Shown here one piece after another: positions 58,577 to 62,998 of a stretch of 64,000 bases of DNA. Every line of letters begins with the position of its first letter. Position 1 is the stretch's first letter. Source of the stretch: Monoplex corrugatus (lineage: Eukaryota > Mollusca > Gastropoda > Littorinimorpha > Ranellidae); assembly GCA_030674185.1 (NCBI GenBank), contig JAPXFY010000031.1:41858532-41922531 (forward strand), written 5' to 3'. The position numbers and the translations under genes were made by a program. The notes below the pieces were generated by a model. The model was not told the origin of the DNA and made no database searches. It saw only the letters and a list, made by a program, of their open reading frames with translations.

Positions 58577-60956
58577 CACACACACACACACACACACACC
58601 ACACACACAAAACACACACAACACACACAACACACACACACACATACACACACACAAACACACACACCACACACACGCATACACACTAAACACACGCATG
58701 CACGCACGCATGCACACCACACACACACACACACACATATATAAAATACATGTGCATGTATGCATGCCAACACCATTGTAAGAATGTAAACATACATTGT
58801 ACAATAAAAAGGCAGAACCGGTTGTACAAAATATGAAACATGCACACAAGTGTGTATACATAAAGTTCATATATTTGCATAAATTGTTACTGTTACTGTT
58901 TAAAGCCCAGCCGACTGTGTAGAGCCATACAGGGCTTATTACGATTTCAAAACACACAATTCTTCAACAGGAAAAAAAAAAAGGAAAAGAAAATTAAGTG
59001 CACATATCAATGCATTTGGCACATAATCTAAGGAAAAGCCCCTGGCGCTGACCACTCCATCCAATCTATCGCACAGGGGATTTAAAAACCATACCTGAAT
59101 ACAAATTTAAACATACCTAAGAACACTTAAAACATATATAAAAACAAGCCTAAATTATCAAAATTCTTTTATGCATATCGCATTTTCCTAGAGCCAAAAC
59201 TGCACTTAATATTGTAACCAATTATCACTCCTGAGATAAAGTACGTAAGACTTTATCGAACACATACAGGTGAATCGATCAGCAAGGCAGAAAATGATAG
59301 GAAGAAACGACAGAAAGCAAAGGCACAAGGCAGAAATAAAGACAGCGATAGGAAAGGGGAAATTTCTGGTACAGAATTTCCAGAGGGTGGGGATATTATT
59401 CATGGCGCACAAATCCGAGATACTTTTGTTGGCCACTTTCTGCCGGCTATTAATAGTGCACCCCTTCCCTTCCACTCCCCACACCCTTTTCACCCGTCCC
59501 TTTATCACTAGTGCGGGAGCACAAAGACCCGCTACACTGACGGACTTTGGTCACCCTGCCTGGCTAAAAATAGCACACGCAGGTAACGCCGGCTTGCAAC
59601 TAAAGGGTGGCAGAATGGCTGGGAAAATGCAGCCTGTGGCAAGCATGTACTGGTGTTAGAACAGAAAAGTGTACAACAACAAACAGAACAGGGTCATACA
59701 GCTTCTAAAACACTCACATGCTGTACATGTCAGAGTAAAACCTGGAATACAGGAAAACCTGTCAACTGGAATTCTTATTTCTCAGGGAGAAAAAAAAAAG
59801 CTAGTGTCTTCTCCCTTATGCAAATTGGAACAAGTGACTCTACTTCATTTTACTAAAAACTAAAACTGATCATCAACTTTTGTTCTACTGAAGTCTACAT
59901 CATCTGTCCTCAGTAATGCTGGTACTGTTTCTTCGCACGCGATGGACAGTGAGATGAATGATGTAGACAGTAAGCTGTTACCTGAACACAGGTTTGGGAA
60001 GCATACCCAAACATCAACACTCCAATATTTCCTCAGGAAATACACCTGAAGAAGAACCCAAAGAACTAGGTCACAATGAAAAACCCCTCAATTTCACCCT
60101 GGCAAACTTTAATTGCCTTTTCCAGGCTACATCTTGGTTTGCCTGTCTGCAACTTACATCCTTGTTTGTGTTGTATTACATTCATGTGCATATATGCATG
60201 CTCAAACAGGCATAAAAATGTCAAATATATATATCATCATCATCATGGCGTTGGCGATCATGGACTTCCACCTGTCTATCTCTTGTTGCCCCTAGCATCT
60301 CCCCCACCCCCTCGTCCCCAGCCACTCTGCAAGTCTGTCGAGCATTTTCTCCCTGGGTCTACCTGGTGCTCTCTTTCCCTCCAGCTTTCCTGTTGTGACC
60401 AGGTGCTCCAAATCCCCCTTCCTCATAAAATGGCCTATAAATGTTACCTGTCTTTTCCTAATCTTCCTTATGAATGATCTATTTGTGTCTGCCTCCATCA
60501 AGACTGTCTCGTTTGTTTTCTTTGCTGTCCATGGAACTCTCAACATTCTTCTTAGAAACCACATCTCGGCTGCCTCAATCTTGTTCTGGCTTTGCTTGTT
60601 GACTGTCCATGCCTCACAACCGTACGACAGTATTGGTTCTATATAACATTCAAGAACTAATATATATGTTGAACAGCACAGGTCATACAGTATCACACCC
60701 ACAAACATATGAATATGTGACACACACAAAATCTCTCACTTGTCAGATACCAACAGGAAGAAGCAAAGATCATACAAACGCTGATAATTATAAATACTGA
60801 TCTCAAGGACAGGATTTCAAAACATCTGAATAGTTGTATCATCATAAAGACAACTGAAACTTTGATATCAAAAGACAAAAAATGACATCTACTCACCTGT
60901 TCAGAAAATGCTGAAAAGAACTGGAAGAACACTTGTGGTGTGACAAACGCTACGTT
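31022..60956 (-). CDS. ATP11: ATP11-type P4-ATPase (phospholipid flippase), C-terminal eight exons
   Basis: complement(join(31022..31117, 44755..44918, 48147..48253, 54529..54594, 56682..56760, 57783..57841, 58378..58505, 60897..60956)). The product (about 252 residues of the C-terminus) covers M5-end to M10 and tail. Diagnostic blocks in order: FVTPQVFFQFF, TLYDPFCLMFYN, FTSLPILIFSLFEQH, KPALYK, HGTVCFFGVF, LYGLGAWGS, THYWSWPIF, VSGIIWP, MSSLTVWLAFLLI, LLPDILLRI. These fit class VI (ATP11) flippases better than ATP8 or ATP10. Family role: ATP-driven transfer of phosphatidylserine and phosphatidylethanolamine to the cytosolic leaflet, usually with a CDC50 partner. All splice sites are GT-AG and phases agree if two 1-nt indels are allowed (about 44822 and 56716). 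The catalytic P, N and A domains and M1-M4 lie upstream, beyond the window. Transcription runs opposite to the P-like transposon. Confidence 0.88.
31180..31410. repeat. Degenerate approximately 57-bp tandem repeat
   Basis: 'ATGGAAATTAACCACAAAGT', 'ATGGAAAGTAACAACGAAGT' and 'ATGGAAATGAAGAACAAAAC' with 'CTATTAAG' or 'CTAATAAG' between them; about four copies in the last ATP11-like intron. Confidence 0.65.
31405..31472. mobile_element. TTAA MITE right-half fragment
   Basis: 'AATGCAGGATGCTGGTGGAC' and 'GGGAGTCAAAGGGTTAAA' match the right half of the MITE. Confidence 0.6.
31608..31798. mobile_element. TTAA palindromic MITE, copy
   Basis: Left end TTAACCCTTTGACTCCC, centre AGTTTTCTGCAGGAAGCTGG, an internal AAAAGGTTAAG junction, and a decayed right end 'CAGGAGTCAGTGTTAA'. 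Confidence 0.7.
31805..31895. repeat. (CT)n(CA)n microsatellite
   Basis: CT repeat followed by CA repeat. Confidence 0.95.
32036..32190. repeat. Interspersed repeat C, partial
   Basis: 'CACGCACATAATCTAAGGAG' and 'TGCCCCTGGCACTGACCACT' match 58.9 and 61.9 kb copies. Confidence 0.6.
32490..32765. repeat. (TG)n and TGCATG-rich tracts
   Basis: TG repeat at 32497-32540, then irregular TG/CATG repeats at 32610-32765. Confidence 0.9.
32855..33145. repeat. Degenerate approximately 55-bp tandem repeat
   Basis: 'ATACAAACTGACCGAATAAA', 'ATACAAACTGTCAAAATAAA' and related blocks, about five diverged copies. Confidence 0.6.
33605..34238. repeat. 37-bp satellite, about 17 copies
   Basis: Unit: 'ACACAATAACTGTGTTAACA', then 'TGTAGGAAAGAAAAATT'. 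Copies differ by single substitutions and 1-bp indels. Lies in the last ATP11-like intron. Confidence 0.95.
34315..35075 (+). repeat. SINE-E copy interrupted by SINE-A
   Basis: Left part 34315-34620 ('TTGAGCGTGCTATGGCCTCA', 'GATGCCAGGATATATTATGA') and right part 34930-35075 (CATCATCATC tail, 'TGTGAAAAACTGTCC') are collinear with 15785-16215. The intervening 34620-34925 is a SINE-A, so SINE-A inserted later. Confidence 0.65.
34620..34925 (+). repeat. SINE-A, best-preserved copy
   Basis: tRNA-like head: GCAGGCT (34626-34632) pairs perfectly with AGCCTGC (34681-34687), with box A-like TAGCTGGTAGA and box B-like GAGTTCAATCCC between them. The body 'CCATCGTTCTGGTGGTGCCA' and 'CGTTTCAAGACCTTGCCAGT' and the 3' part 'GCGGATTTGGGTGGAGTGCA' follow. 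Inserted in SINE-E. Confidence 0.8.
35205..35345. repeat. Repeat D fragment
   Basis: 'TCAAGCAAACAAGAACCAGA' and 'AACGTATTCAATACAACCAG' match the left arm of the fold-back at 40375-40745. Confidence 0.6.
35394..35415. repeat. poly-C run
   Basis: About 20 C in a row; likely length-unstable. Confidence 0.85.
35420..36875 (-). other. Intronic sequence without recognised features
   Basis: Part of the last ATP11-like intron. A short degenerate tandem repeat ('GAAAGCCAAAGGAAAGGGAA') lies at 36410-36540. No coding signal. Confidence 0.4.
36880..37940. repeat. 74-bp satellite, about 7 good copies plus degenerate flanks
   Basis: Unit marks: 'GATTCCTTCAGCACTGCAAG', 'GACTAATCAATAAATGATTA' and 'CATAGTTAACTGACTAAATG' (CATAGTTAAC at 37321 and CATAGT at 37395 give 74 bp). 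The core is about 37240-37745. Variants with shorter units extend on both sides. Confidence 0.9.
37963..37987. repeat. poly-G run
   Basis: A run of about 18 G, then AGGGGG. Confidence 0.85.
38255..38500 (-). repeat. Repeat D fragment followed by SINE-B fragment
   Basis: 'TTTGACAAAAGCCAGTTGGC' (38305-38330) matches repeat D. 'GCATGCCGGGTGTTTTCATA' and 'AGGATCTTTAACGTTTGTAT' (38410-38500) match reversed SINE-B. Confidence 0.5.
38508..38850 (-). pseudogene. RTE-like LINE ORF2 C-terminus with (ATG)n tail
   Basis: The - strand frame 38794-38528 reads EADTRRSLIKKIRKRQATFIGHFM, EKLEHLVTIGKLEGKR, LAEWLRTGRVGDIL and RDRFVWRAVI. This is the C-terminal domain common to RTE-like endonuclease-reverse transcriptases. 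It ends at an (ATG)n tail (38508-38520). 5'-truncated, hence inactive. Confidence 0.75.
39215..39535 (+). repeat. SINE-A copy
   Basis: 'TCTTGAGTTCAATCCCAGCA', 'CATTTCAAGACCTTGCCAGC', 'AGAATCTGCCAGATAATCAT' and 'GTAGATTTGGGTGAAGCTCC'; the head is preserved. Confidence 0.75.
39622..39704. mobile_element. TTAA MITE inner palindrome, diverged
   Basis: 'CTAACCCTTTCACTCCC' mirrored by 'GGGTAAGGAAGCGAAAGG', centre decayed. Confidence 0.55.
39963..40024. repeat. (CA)n microsatellite
   Basis: Pure CA repeat of about 60 bp; a G-rich run follows at 40111-40132. Confidence 0.95.
40190..40350 (-). repeat. SINE-B fragment
   Basis: 'GGACATGCGTGCTGGGTGTT', 'ATGATCTTTAACATGCGTAT' and 'TGATATTCTGCATGCATATA' match the SINE-B body reversed. 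Confidence 0.6.
40375..40745. mobile_element. Repeat D fold-back (arms about 165 bp)
   Basis: The left arm 40375-40545 and right arm about 40606-40745 are reverse complements with some gaps ('CACCAGATACAAAAATTAGG' versus 'CCTAATTTTTGTATCTGGTG'). The spacer of about 60 bp has a duplicated GTTTCAGTCTTTTTCTC. Single-arm copies occur at 48975-49172 and 61615-61735. Confidence 0.8.
40800..40885 (-). repeat. tRNA-like SINE head
   Basis: On the - strand, GGAGTGACAGGCACGGTAGT and 'TTTGAGTTCAAGCATAC' resemble box A and B regions. The body is not assigned. Confidence 0.4.
41280..41550 (-). repeat. SINE-G copy (tRNA-derived)
   Basis: - strand head GTGGCCTACTGGGTAAAGC (box A-like) and CAGGTTTGATCCC (box B-like). 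The body 'AAATGAAACGATAAATTGAG' parallels the copy at 20840-21095. Confidence 0.6.
41985..42380. repeat. Interspersed repeat C, near full
   Basis: 'GTTTAAAGCCCAGATGACTG', 'TGCATTCGTGCACATAATCT', 'CATTTTATACATGTACCTAA' and 'GACCAGCAAGGCAGAAAATG' are shared with 58880-59420 and 61785-62335. Confidence 0.75.
42451..42640. mobile_element. TTAA MITE nested in a related MITE
   Basis: The outer halves are 42451-42494 and 42575-42640. Between them 42495-42574 is an 80-bp near-perfect palindrome bounded by TTAA, with termini TTAACCCTTTGACTCCCTCA and TGAGGGAGTCAAAGGGTTAA and centre CAGCTTTCTGCAGGAAGCTG. Removing the inner unit with one TTAA restores a simple outer element, so this is best explained as self-nesting at TTAA. 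Confidence 0.75.
42641..43175 (-). other. Intronic, no recognised feature
   Basis: Part of the last ATP11-like intron; no coding or family-level repeat seen. Confidence 0.4.
43180..43815 (-). repeat. SINE-C copy
   Basis: Same blocks as 14995-15632. At its left is CAGTTTCAGTTTCAGTTTCA. The tRNA-like - strand head is at about 43735-43810. A short additional fragment of the family lies at about 52510-52620. Confidence 0.7.
44150..44345. repeat. TG/CATG-rich tract
   Basis: Irregular TG repeats with CG and CATG interruptions. Confidence 0.9.
44755..44918 (-). CDS. ATP11: ATP11-like M10 exon, with 1-nt insertion
   Basis: Acceptor GACATTTCACAG|AAACTGGGC and donor GACCG|GTAAGC. It completes the Pro codon of the preceding exon (CC|A) and reads ..NHFYWVQIEVMSSLTVWLAF.., LLIAF, then must shift frame near 44822 to give SLLPDILLRIARDIKNHHSVYRP. 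The 164-nt length fits phase 0 at the end only if one nucleotide is extra. MSS.TVWLA and SLLPDIL are the M10 marks of ATP11 proteins. The 3' splice site itself matches the 46-bp satellite that fills the upstream intron. Confidence 0.85.
44969..46615. repeat. 46-bp satellite, about 35 copies, resembling the adjacent 3' splice site
   Basis: + strand unit 'AAAAGTCTTTGCCCAGTCTC', 'TGTGAAATATCAATAATAAC', AATAAT. After a (GAT)n tract (44969-45003) the first units near the exon are diverged and those beyond 45290 are regular. On the - strand each unit reads GATATTTCACAG|AGACTGGGC, nearly the same as the real acceptor of the M10 exon (GACATTTCACAG|AAACTGGGC at 44918). In part of the units CTCTGTGA has become CTTTGTGA, which destroys that AG. 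- strand frames of up to 163 codons are by-products of the unit being nearly stop-free. Confidence 0.92.
46640..46915 (-). other. Intronic; CATCATCATC tract and G run
   Basis: A CAT repeat (46645-46662) and a G-rich run (46695-46720). No coding assigned. Confidence 0.4.
46915..47525 (-). repeat. SINE-B copy with internal 126-bp tandem triplication
   Basis: The - strand head at about 47470-47520 has GCGTTCGATCCTGCCTGG (box B-like). Inside, GAACAGTAGTTAGGCACTGG recurs at about 47056, 47182 and 47308 (126-bp period), each with 'TTGACCTACAAGATCTTTAA'. Confidence 0.7.
47637..48035 (+). pseudogene. RTE-like LINE fragment with (GAT)n tail
   Basis: + strand reads PLIKKVKTRQQTFIAHF, EKLEHLIATGKLEGKRTPGR, an in-frame stop, then shifted RTERVGD, ending in a GATGATGAT tail (48011-48036). 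The first 80 bp (47637-47716) are duplicated in tandem at 47719-47798. Antisense to the ATP11-like gene. Confidence 0.7.
48147..48253 (-). CDS. ATP11: ATP11-like M9 exon
   Basis: Acceptor GTGTACAG|CTGGCC and donor GGCC|GTAAGT. It reads LAFLTHYWSWPIFAAY, AFSAVGNLAMSF and LVSGIIWP, 35 codons plus two nucleotides, phase 0 in and phase 2 out. THYWSW and GIIWP are strong ATP11 marks at the start and end of M9. No frameshift. Confidence 0.9.
48365..48655. repeat. Minor repeats: block shared with 18.0 kb, and a 46-bp tandem pair
   Basis: 48367-48435 ('CACCTGTTGGCATCACTGGG', 'TTGGCTGCTGCACTCTTTGA') resembles 18010-18075. 'ACAATAACAGCACCATAGAC' occurs twice at 48579 and about 48620. Confidence 0.55.
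48975..49172. repeat. Repeat D, single arm
   Basis: 'ACGCTTGACAAAGGCCGGTT', 'GGCCAAAAATTTGCGCTTGT' and 'TGGTTCCTGTTTGCTTGGGC' match the right arm of 40375-40745. Confidence 0.7.
49310..49615 (-). pseudogene. RTE-like LINE fragment
   Basis: Across frames the - strand reads IWKDRGIPKGLKIKLLKYLI, WPVMIYDCKAWTLRKAD, then (shifted) RIEAAEM, TDRRTNESVLEEL and LLADINKRR. These are blocks of the RTE-type ORF2 C-terminal part. Frameshifts and a stop show decay. Confidence 0.7.
49722..51130 (-). pseudogene. L2/CR1-like LINE, 5'-truncated, frameshifted
   Basis: - strand order: [41 protein letters not shown] (RT catalytic block), [70 protein letters not shown], spread over frames 51203-50751, 50775-50362 and 50471-50025. 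Compared with the + copy at 63 kb it has a 15-nt deletion after NLGV and at least two frameshifts. The 3' UTR carries a CA tract (about 49797-49895), 'TAGCGCAAAATCTTGATAAA' and a (TAA)n tail at 49722-49740. The 5' end adjoins a SINE-A. Confidence 0.85.
51135..51405 (+). repeat. SINE-A copy
   Basis: 'CTGCAATCCCAGCCCGCGAT', 'CTTCAATCATTTTGGTGGTG', 'CCTGCCAGATAATTGTTGGC' and 'ATGGAAGTGTCCTGTCTGTG'. The 5' half of the tRNA-like head is missing where the LINE begins. Confidence 0.65.
51544..52177. mobile_element. Non-autonomous TTAA-flanked (piggyBac-like) element
   Basis: Left end TTAATTCACTCGCTACGTACG and right end (reverse complement) TTAACTCTCTCTCTACGAGCG agree at 16 of 21 positions including TTAA, giving a 634-bp element without coding capacity. 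TTAA at both borders and CTACG-type termini fit piggyBac-like non-autonomous elements. Confidence 0.6.
52325..52410. repeat. (CT)n microsatellite
   Basis: CTCTGTCT-type tract of about 80 bp. Confidence 0.9.
52510..52620 (-). repeat. SINE-C fragment
   Basis: 'CATAGGGGAGTGAATGTTAG' and 'ACTATGAGAGTGGTGGCTGT' parallel 43370-43450. Confidence 0.5.
52655..52965 (+). repeat. SINE-A copy
   Basis: Well preserved: 'ACTGGTAGAGCCATGGACTC', 'AGTTCAAACCCAGCCTGCAA', 'CATTTCAAGACCTTGCCAGC' and 'CAGATTTGGGTGGAGCGCAT'. Faces the inverted copy at 53095-53440. Confidence 0.8.
53095..53440 (-). repeat. SINE-A copy with internal duplication
   Basis: Inverted relative to 52655-52965. 'CTTGCACAAAATCCTATG' is repeated in tandem (53213 and 53243). 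The head (- strand) directly continues from the tRNA-like sequences at 53458-53612. Confidence 0.75.
53458..53530 (-). repeat. tRNA-like sequence, anticodon loop CTCCTAA (pseudo-tRNA or SINE head)
   Basis: 73 nt on the - strand beginning GCCAGGTTAGCTCAGTCAGT. Anticodon stem TGGGA/TCCCA is perfect around CTCCTAA (anticodon CCT, Arg-like). T loop TTCGAGC. The sequence as a whole resembles a tRNA-Lys/Arg. Acceptor and T stems have mismatches (GGAGG against CCCAC), so a working tRNA is unlikely. Confidence 0.6.
53541..53612 (-). repeat. tRNA-Gly(GCC)-like sequence
   Basis: 72 nt on the - strand with TAGTGATAGAATGCTCACCT and anticodon loop CTGCCAC (GCC, Gly), as in tRNA-Gly. Anticodon stem CACCT/AGGTG pairs. 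The T arm is altered (CTGGTTCATTTCCCAG) and the acceptor stem does not close, so it is a relic or a SINE head. Confidence 0.6.
53807..54010. mobile_element. TTAA MITE copy, rearranged
   Basis: TTAAACCCTTTGACTCCTGC at the left, 'CCACCAGCTTCCTGCAGGAT' in the middle, 'GGGAATCAAAGGGTGTTAA' at the right. A SINE-A-like piece (GGTCCCTTTCCCCTTTCCCA) sits at the centre. Confidence 0.6.
54529..54594 (-). CDS. ATP11: ATP11-like M8 exon
   Basis: Acceptor ATTTTTCAG|TTG and donor TTTCAG|GTGAG. 22 codons read LYGLGAWGSIVNI and AVVFVVNFQ, phase 0 at both ends. The YG..xxG start and the following hydrophobic run match M8 of ATP11 proteins. It joins cleanly to LAFLTHYWSW. Confidence 0.88.
54705..55130 (+). 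repeat. SINE-B copy, diverged
   Basis: Head TGGCAGTCAAGCGGGTAAAC (box A-like) and GATCGGGTTCAATCCTG (box B-like). Body 'GTGTGGAGATTTTACCAATC' and '3-part 'TTATGGAAACATGAAAACAT'. Confidence 0.65.
55725..55925 (-). pseudogene. LINE ORF2 C-terminal fragment
   Basis: The - strand reads LDQQAYNKLCGFKARDRPRK, TWIDGVKEALL and FRITADR then stop, followed by an ATGAAAGATGAAAG-type tail (55683-55700). The RPRKTWIDGVKE block is typical of LINE C-termini. Clade uncertain. Confidence 0.6.
56205..56505. repeat. 28-bp minisatellite, about 11 copies, each with GAATTC
   Basis: Unit ACAGAATTCTGCCAAAGTGG, ATTTTGTG or ATTTTGCA. Almost every unit holds an EcoRI-type GAATTC. Sits in the ATP11-like intron downstream of the M7 exon. 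Confidence 0.92.
56682..56760 (-). CDS. ATP11: ATP11-like M7 exon, with apparent 1-nt deletion
   Basis: Acceptor CTTTTGCAG|GTCTTC and donor GGAAAG|GTAATC. Frame 1 reads (G)LLHGTVCFFGVFLLF; near 56716 it must shift to give SDLSVQANGK, which ends in phase 0 and joins LYG of the next exon. The 79-nt exon fits only if one nucleotide is missing, plausibly in a GG run. HGTVCFFG is the M7 mark. Confidence 0.82.
56819..57255. repeat. (TG)n then (GA)n-rich tract
   Basis: TG repeat at 56845-56886, then about 365 bp of AG-rich purine sequence to 57250. Frames rich in Arg/Glu or Ser/Leu here are artefacts. Confidence 0.95.
57783..57841 (-). CDS. ATP11: ATP11-like M6-M7 loop exon
   Basis: Acceptor TTGTTTCAG|G and donor CACTAG|GTAACT. 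The 59 nt read (K)RISRNATLSWFKFAQWSAL(G), phase 2 in and phase 1 out, joining KPALYK before it and LLHGTVCFFG after it. Equivalent to the ISKN..LS...F..W..LG segment of ATP11 proteins. Intact. Confidence 0.86.
58025..58357. mobile_element. TTAA MITE complex next to an ATP11-like splice donor
   Basis: Starts TTAACCCTTTAAATCC and includes an inner TTAACCCTTTGACTCCCTCA. A 100-bp unrelated insert (58185-58245, 'TGTGTACAATAGGGTTCAAA') precedes a second right half ending GGGAGTCAAAGGG. The right end lies about 19 bp from the donor of the M6 exon. Confidence 0.65.
58378..58505 (-). CDS. ATP11: ATP11-like M6 exon
   Basis: Acceptor GTGTTTCAG|ACC and donor TACAA|GTACGT. It reads TLYDPFCLMFYNMTF, TSLPILIFSLFEQHI and HRDKLLHKPALY plus AA, phase 0 in and phase 2 out. 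TLYD, YN..FTSLPIL and SLFEQH are strong ATP11 marks. A (CA)n tract begins three nucleotides upstream of the acceptor in the intron and forms its pyrimidine-poor TG-rich approach. Confidence 0.92.
58508..58740. repeat. (CA)n microsatellite abutting an acceptor
   Basis: Long CA repeat with minor interruptions, adjoining the M6 exon acceptor (TG repeats on the transcript strand). Confidence 0.95.
58880..59420. repeat. Interspersed repeat C, full-length copy
   Basis: 'GTTTAAAGCCCAGCCGACTG', 'GGCGCTGACCACTCCATCCA', 'GAGCCAAAACTGCACTTAAT' and 'ATTTCCAGAGGGTGGGGATA'. About 540 bp, no coding; class unknown. Confidence 0.75.
59421..60225 (-). other. Intronic, no recognised feature
   Basis: Short block 'GGCTAAAAATAGCACACGCA' may be repeat-derived. 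No coding signal. Confidence 0.35.
60230..60665 (-). pseudogene. RTE-like LINE ORF2 C-terminus with (ATG)n tail
   Basis: The - strand frame 60729-60292 reads YIEPILSYGCEAWTVNKQ, IEAAEMWFLRRMLRVPW, EADTNRSFIRKIRKRQVTF, IGHFMRKGDLEHLVTTGKL and GRPREKMLDRLAEWL. The 3' tail is at 60232-60246. This is the best-preserved RTE-like fragment in the window; 5'-truncated. Confidence 0.8.
60897..60956 (-). CDS. ATP11: ATP11-like M5 exon (first visible exon)
   Basis: Acceptor TTTGTTGCAG|AAC and donor GAACAG|GTGAGT. 20 codons: NVAFVTPQVFFQFFSAFSEQ, phase 0 at both ends. N..F.TPQ...QFF..FS.Q is the end of M5 in ATP11 proteins and precedes TLYD. The exon before it is not found up to 64 kb, so the upstream intron exceeds 3 kb. 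Confidence 0.9.
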
Positions 60957-61039
60957 CTGCAACAAAGAAATATTAACTCATATGAGCATGAATGACAGAA
61001 ATCATCATATTTTTTTACATGTGACCATACGACCATACT

Positions 61040-61043
<4 letters not shown>

Positions 61044-61130
<87 letters not shown>

Positions 61131-61200
61131 CGTGTGTGCTGCGTGCGTGCGTGCGTGCATGCGTGTGTGTGTGTGCATGTATGCGCGCGCATGTATGTGT
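61044..61200. repeat. (TG)n microsatellite
   Basis: Pure TG to about 61125, then CG-interrupted. Confidence 0.95.
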
Positions 61201-61614
61201 GTGTTCTCTGTTTAATTTTTCAGTTTATCATAAGAAGACCCTGACCAAGCACAAACAGCAGTACAAAATGTGTGCAACGTGCTATACAAAGGCAATGTTT
61301 CAGATGTTCAGGGTATTATGGGCTTTGCTTGGCACATTTCCATGTTTCACTGAACATTTACATTTTATGTCCTAAACAGGTAAAAGAATAAGGGTTCACA
61401 TATAAGATGTGTTTCATGACAGAACCTACAACAACCAAACCATAGCAAATTTCCGAAGAAAACATCACTTTGATATGCAGAGTAGAAGCATTATGTATGG
61501 AAACAGAAAGGAGACAAAAAGCAACAACACACTTTTTTCTGTTTGGGTTTGAGGGCTGTAACTTCAATGCACACAAGAATGTATGAATAGGCTTTTATAC
61601 TATGGCCATGTTTT

Positions 61615-61735
61615 TTTTTTTATTTAAAAGAACTAGAACTCATAAGCTTAGAATGAGAACATATATTTAGTACACAAAACAAGATGGGCACAAAGTTTCA
61701 GACAACTGGCCTCTGTCAAGCGAACAAATGGGGAA
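61615..61735. repeat. Repeat D fragment
   Basis: 'GGCACAAAGTTTCAGACAAC' and 'TGGCCTCTGTCAAGCGAACA' are a diverged left arm of the 40.4-kb fold-back. Confidence 0.5.
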
Positions 61736-61784
61736 AAAAACATATCAGCAAGATTTTCATGACATTCTATGTTATCGTTATCCT

Positions 61785-62335
61785 TATCTTGTTATTGTTG
61801 CTTAAAGTCCAGCCAATTGCTTTCAGCTGTATCAGGGCTATGACCGTTTCAAAACATATACAAAACTTCAACAGGTAAAAAAAAAAAAAGAAAAGAAAAT
61901 TAAATACACATATCATTGCATTCATGCATATAATATAAGGAGATGCCACTGGCATTGACCACTCCGTCCAATTTATCACACAGGGGATTTAAAACATACT
62001 GAATACGAAGTTAAACATAACTAGGGTTAAAACATATATAAAACAGGTCTAAATTACCTAAAATCGCTTCTGCATATCTCATTTCCCTAGAGCCAAAAAT
62101 GCACTTAATACATGTACTCAATTATCAATCCTAAGAGAAAGTATGTAAGACTTTACTGAACACATACAGGTGAATGGACCAGCAAGGCAGAAAATGATAG
62201 GAAGAAATGACATAAAGCAAAGAAGCAAGGCTGAAACAAAGAGAGTGGCAGAAAGGAGAAAATTTCTAGCACATATTTTCCAGAAGATGGGGATACTATT
62301 TATACTGAAAAGCCCCTGGCATCCCCATGGGGGCT
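61785..62335. repeat. Interspersed repeat C, full-length copy
   Basis: 'CTTAAAGTCCAGCCAATTGC', 'GGCATTGACCACTCCGTCCA', 'GACCAGCAAGGCAGAAAATG' and 'CCCCTGGCATCCCCATGGGG'. Confidence 0.75.
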
Positions 62336-62479
62336 GACATTCTGTTGAGCTGGAGAAAAGGGTGAATATCATATTAACGACTGACATATTTCACCCTAAG
62401 CATAGCTGGAGTGACACAGAACTGTTCACAATAGACATGTAAAATCTCTTTCCACTAAACCAGTTTCTCTGACCTTTAG

Positions 62480-62621
62480 ACAGTGCGTAAAAGATAACAG
62501 AAGATTTCATCATCACAAATCCAACTGAAACTATGACTTTTAAACACAAGAAATGATATCTACTGACCAGCTGTGAAAATGCTGAAAAGAACTGCCAATT
62601 TATTTGGCTAACCCTTGCCAA
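62480..62621 (-). pseudogene. Partial duplicate of the ATP11-like M5 exon and its intron flank
   Basis: The exon-like part 62568-62621 reads LARVSQINWQFFSAFSQL, 18 codons open. The real exon (60897-60956) reads NVAFVTPQVFFQFFSAFSEQ. The following intron sequence (62480-62567) also resembles 60805-60896 ('AATGATATCTACTGACC' versus 'AATGACATCTACTCACC', 'CAACTGAAAC'). The donor is weakened to GTCAGT, and the pyrimidine tract before the expected acceptor is absent. Either a decayed exon duplicate or a weak alternative exon. Confidence 0.65.
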
Positions 62622-62819
62622 CTTCCATCTTACTCTTCTAATGAAGAAAGGACACTATTCAAATACATTCCAGAACATTTACGCGGTTTCTTTCAATAAA
62701 ACTGGCTAACAGACTGGCTCACTGCAAAGCAAGTTTTTAAAAGAAACGTATGGTGAGATATACAGTAATTCTGATACAGAAGATAACAAAAACTGTGTAA
62801 GAAATCAGTGCACTCAGGA

Positions 62820-62998
62820 GATTTGGACTTAGTTCAGGAGAGATTCATCATGCTCACACAATTCCATATGCGCTCCATCCAAATCTGTCAGCAATTATCT
62901 GGCAGACTCCCTGAGCCTGCGTGAAACACAATACACTGGCAAGGCCTTGAAATGGGGACAGTGGGTGGAAGGAACCTATGACACACACTACGCTGACA
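62820..62998 (-). repeat. SINE-A, 3' half
   Basis: - strand 'TTTCAAGGCCTTGCCAGTG', 'GAGTCTGCCAGATAATTGCT' and 'ATTTGGATGGAGCGCATATG'. The LINE begins where the copy breaks off at GCTGACACC. Confidence 0.7.
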
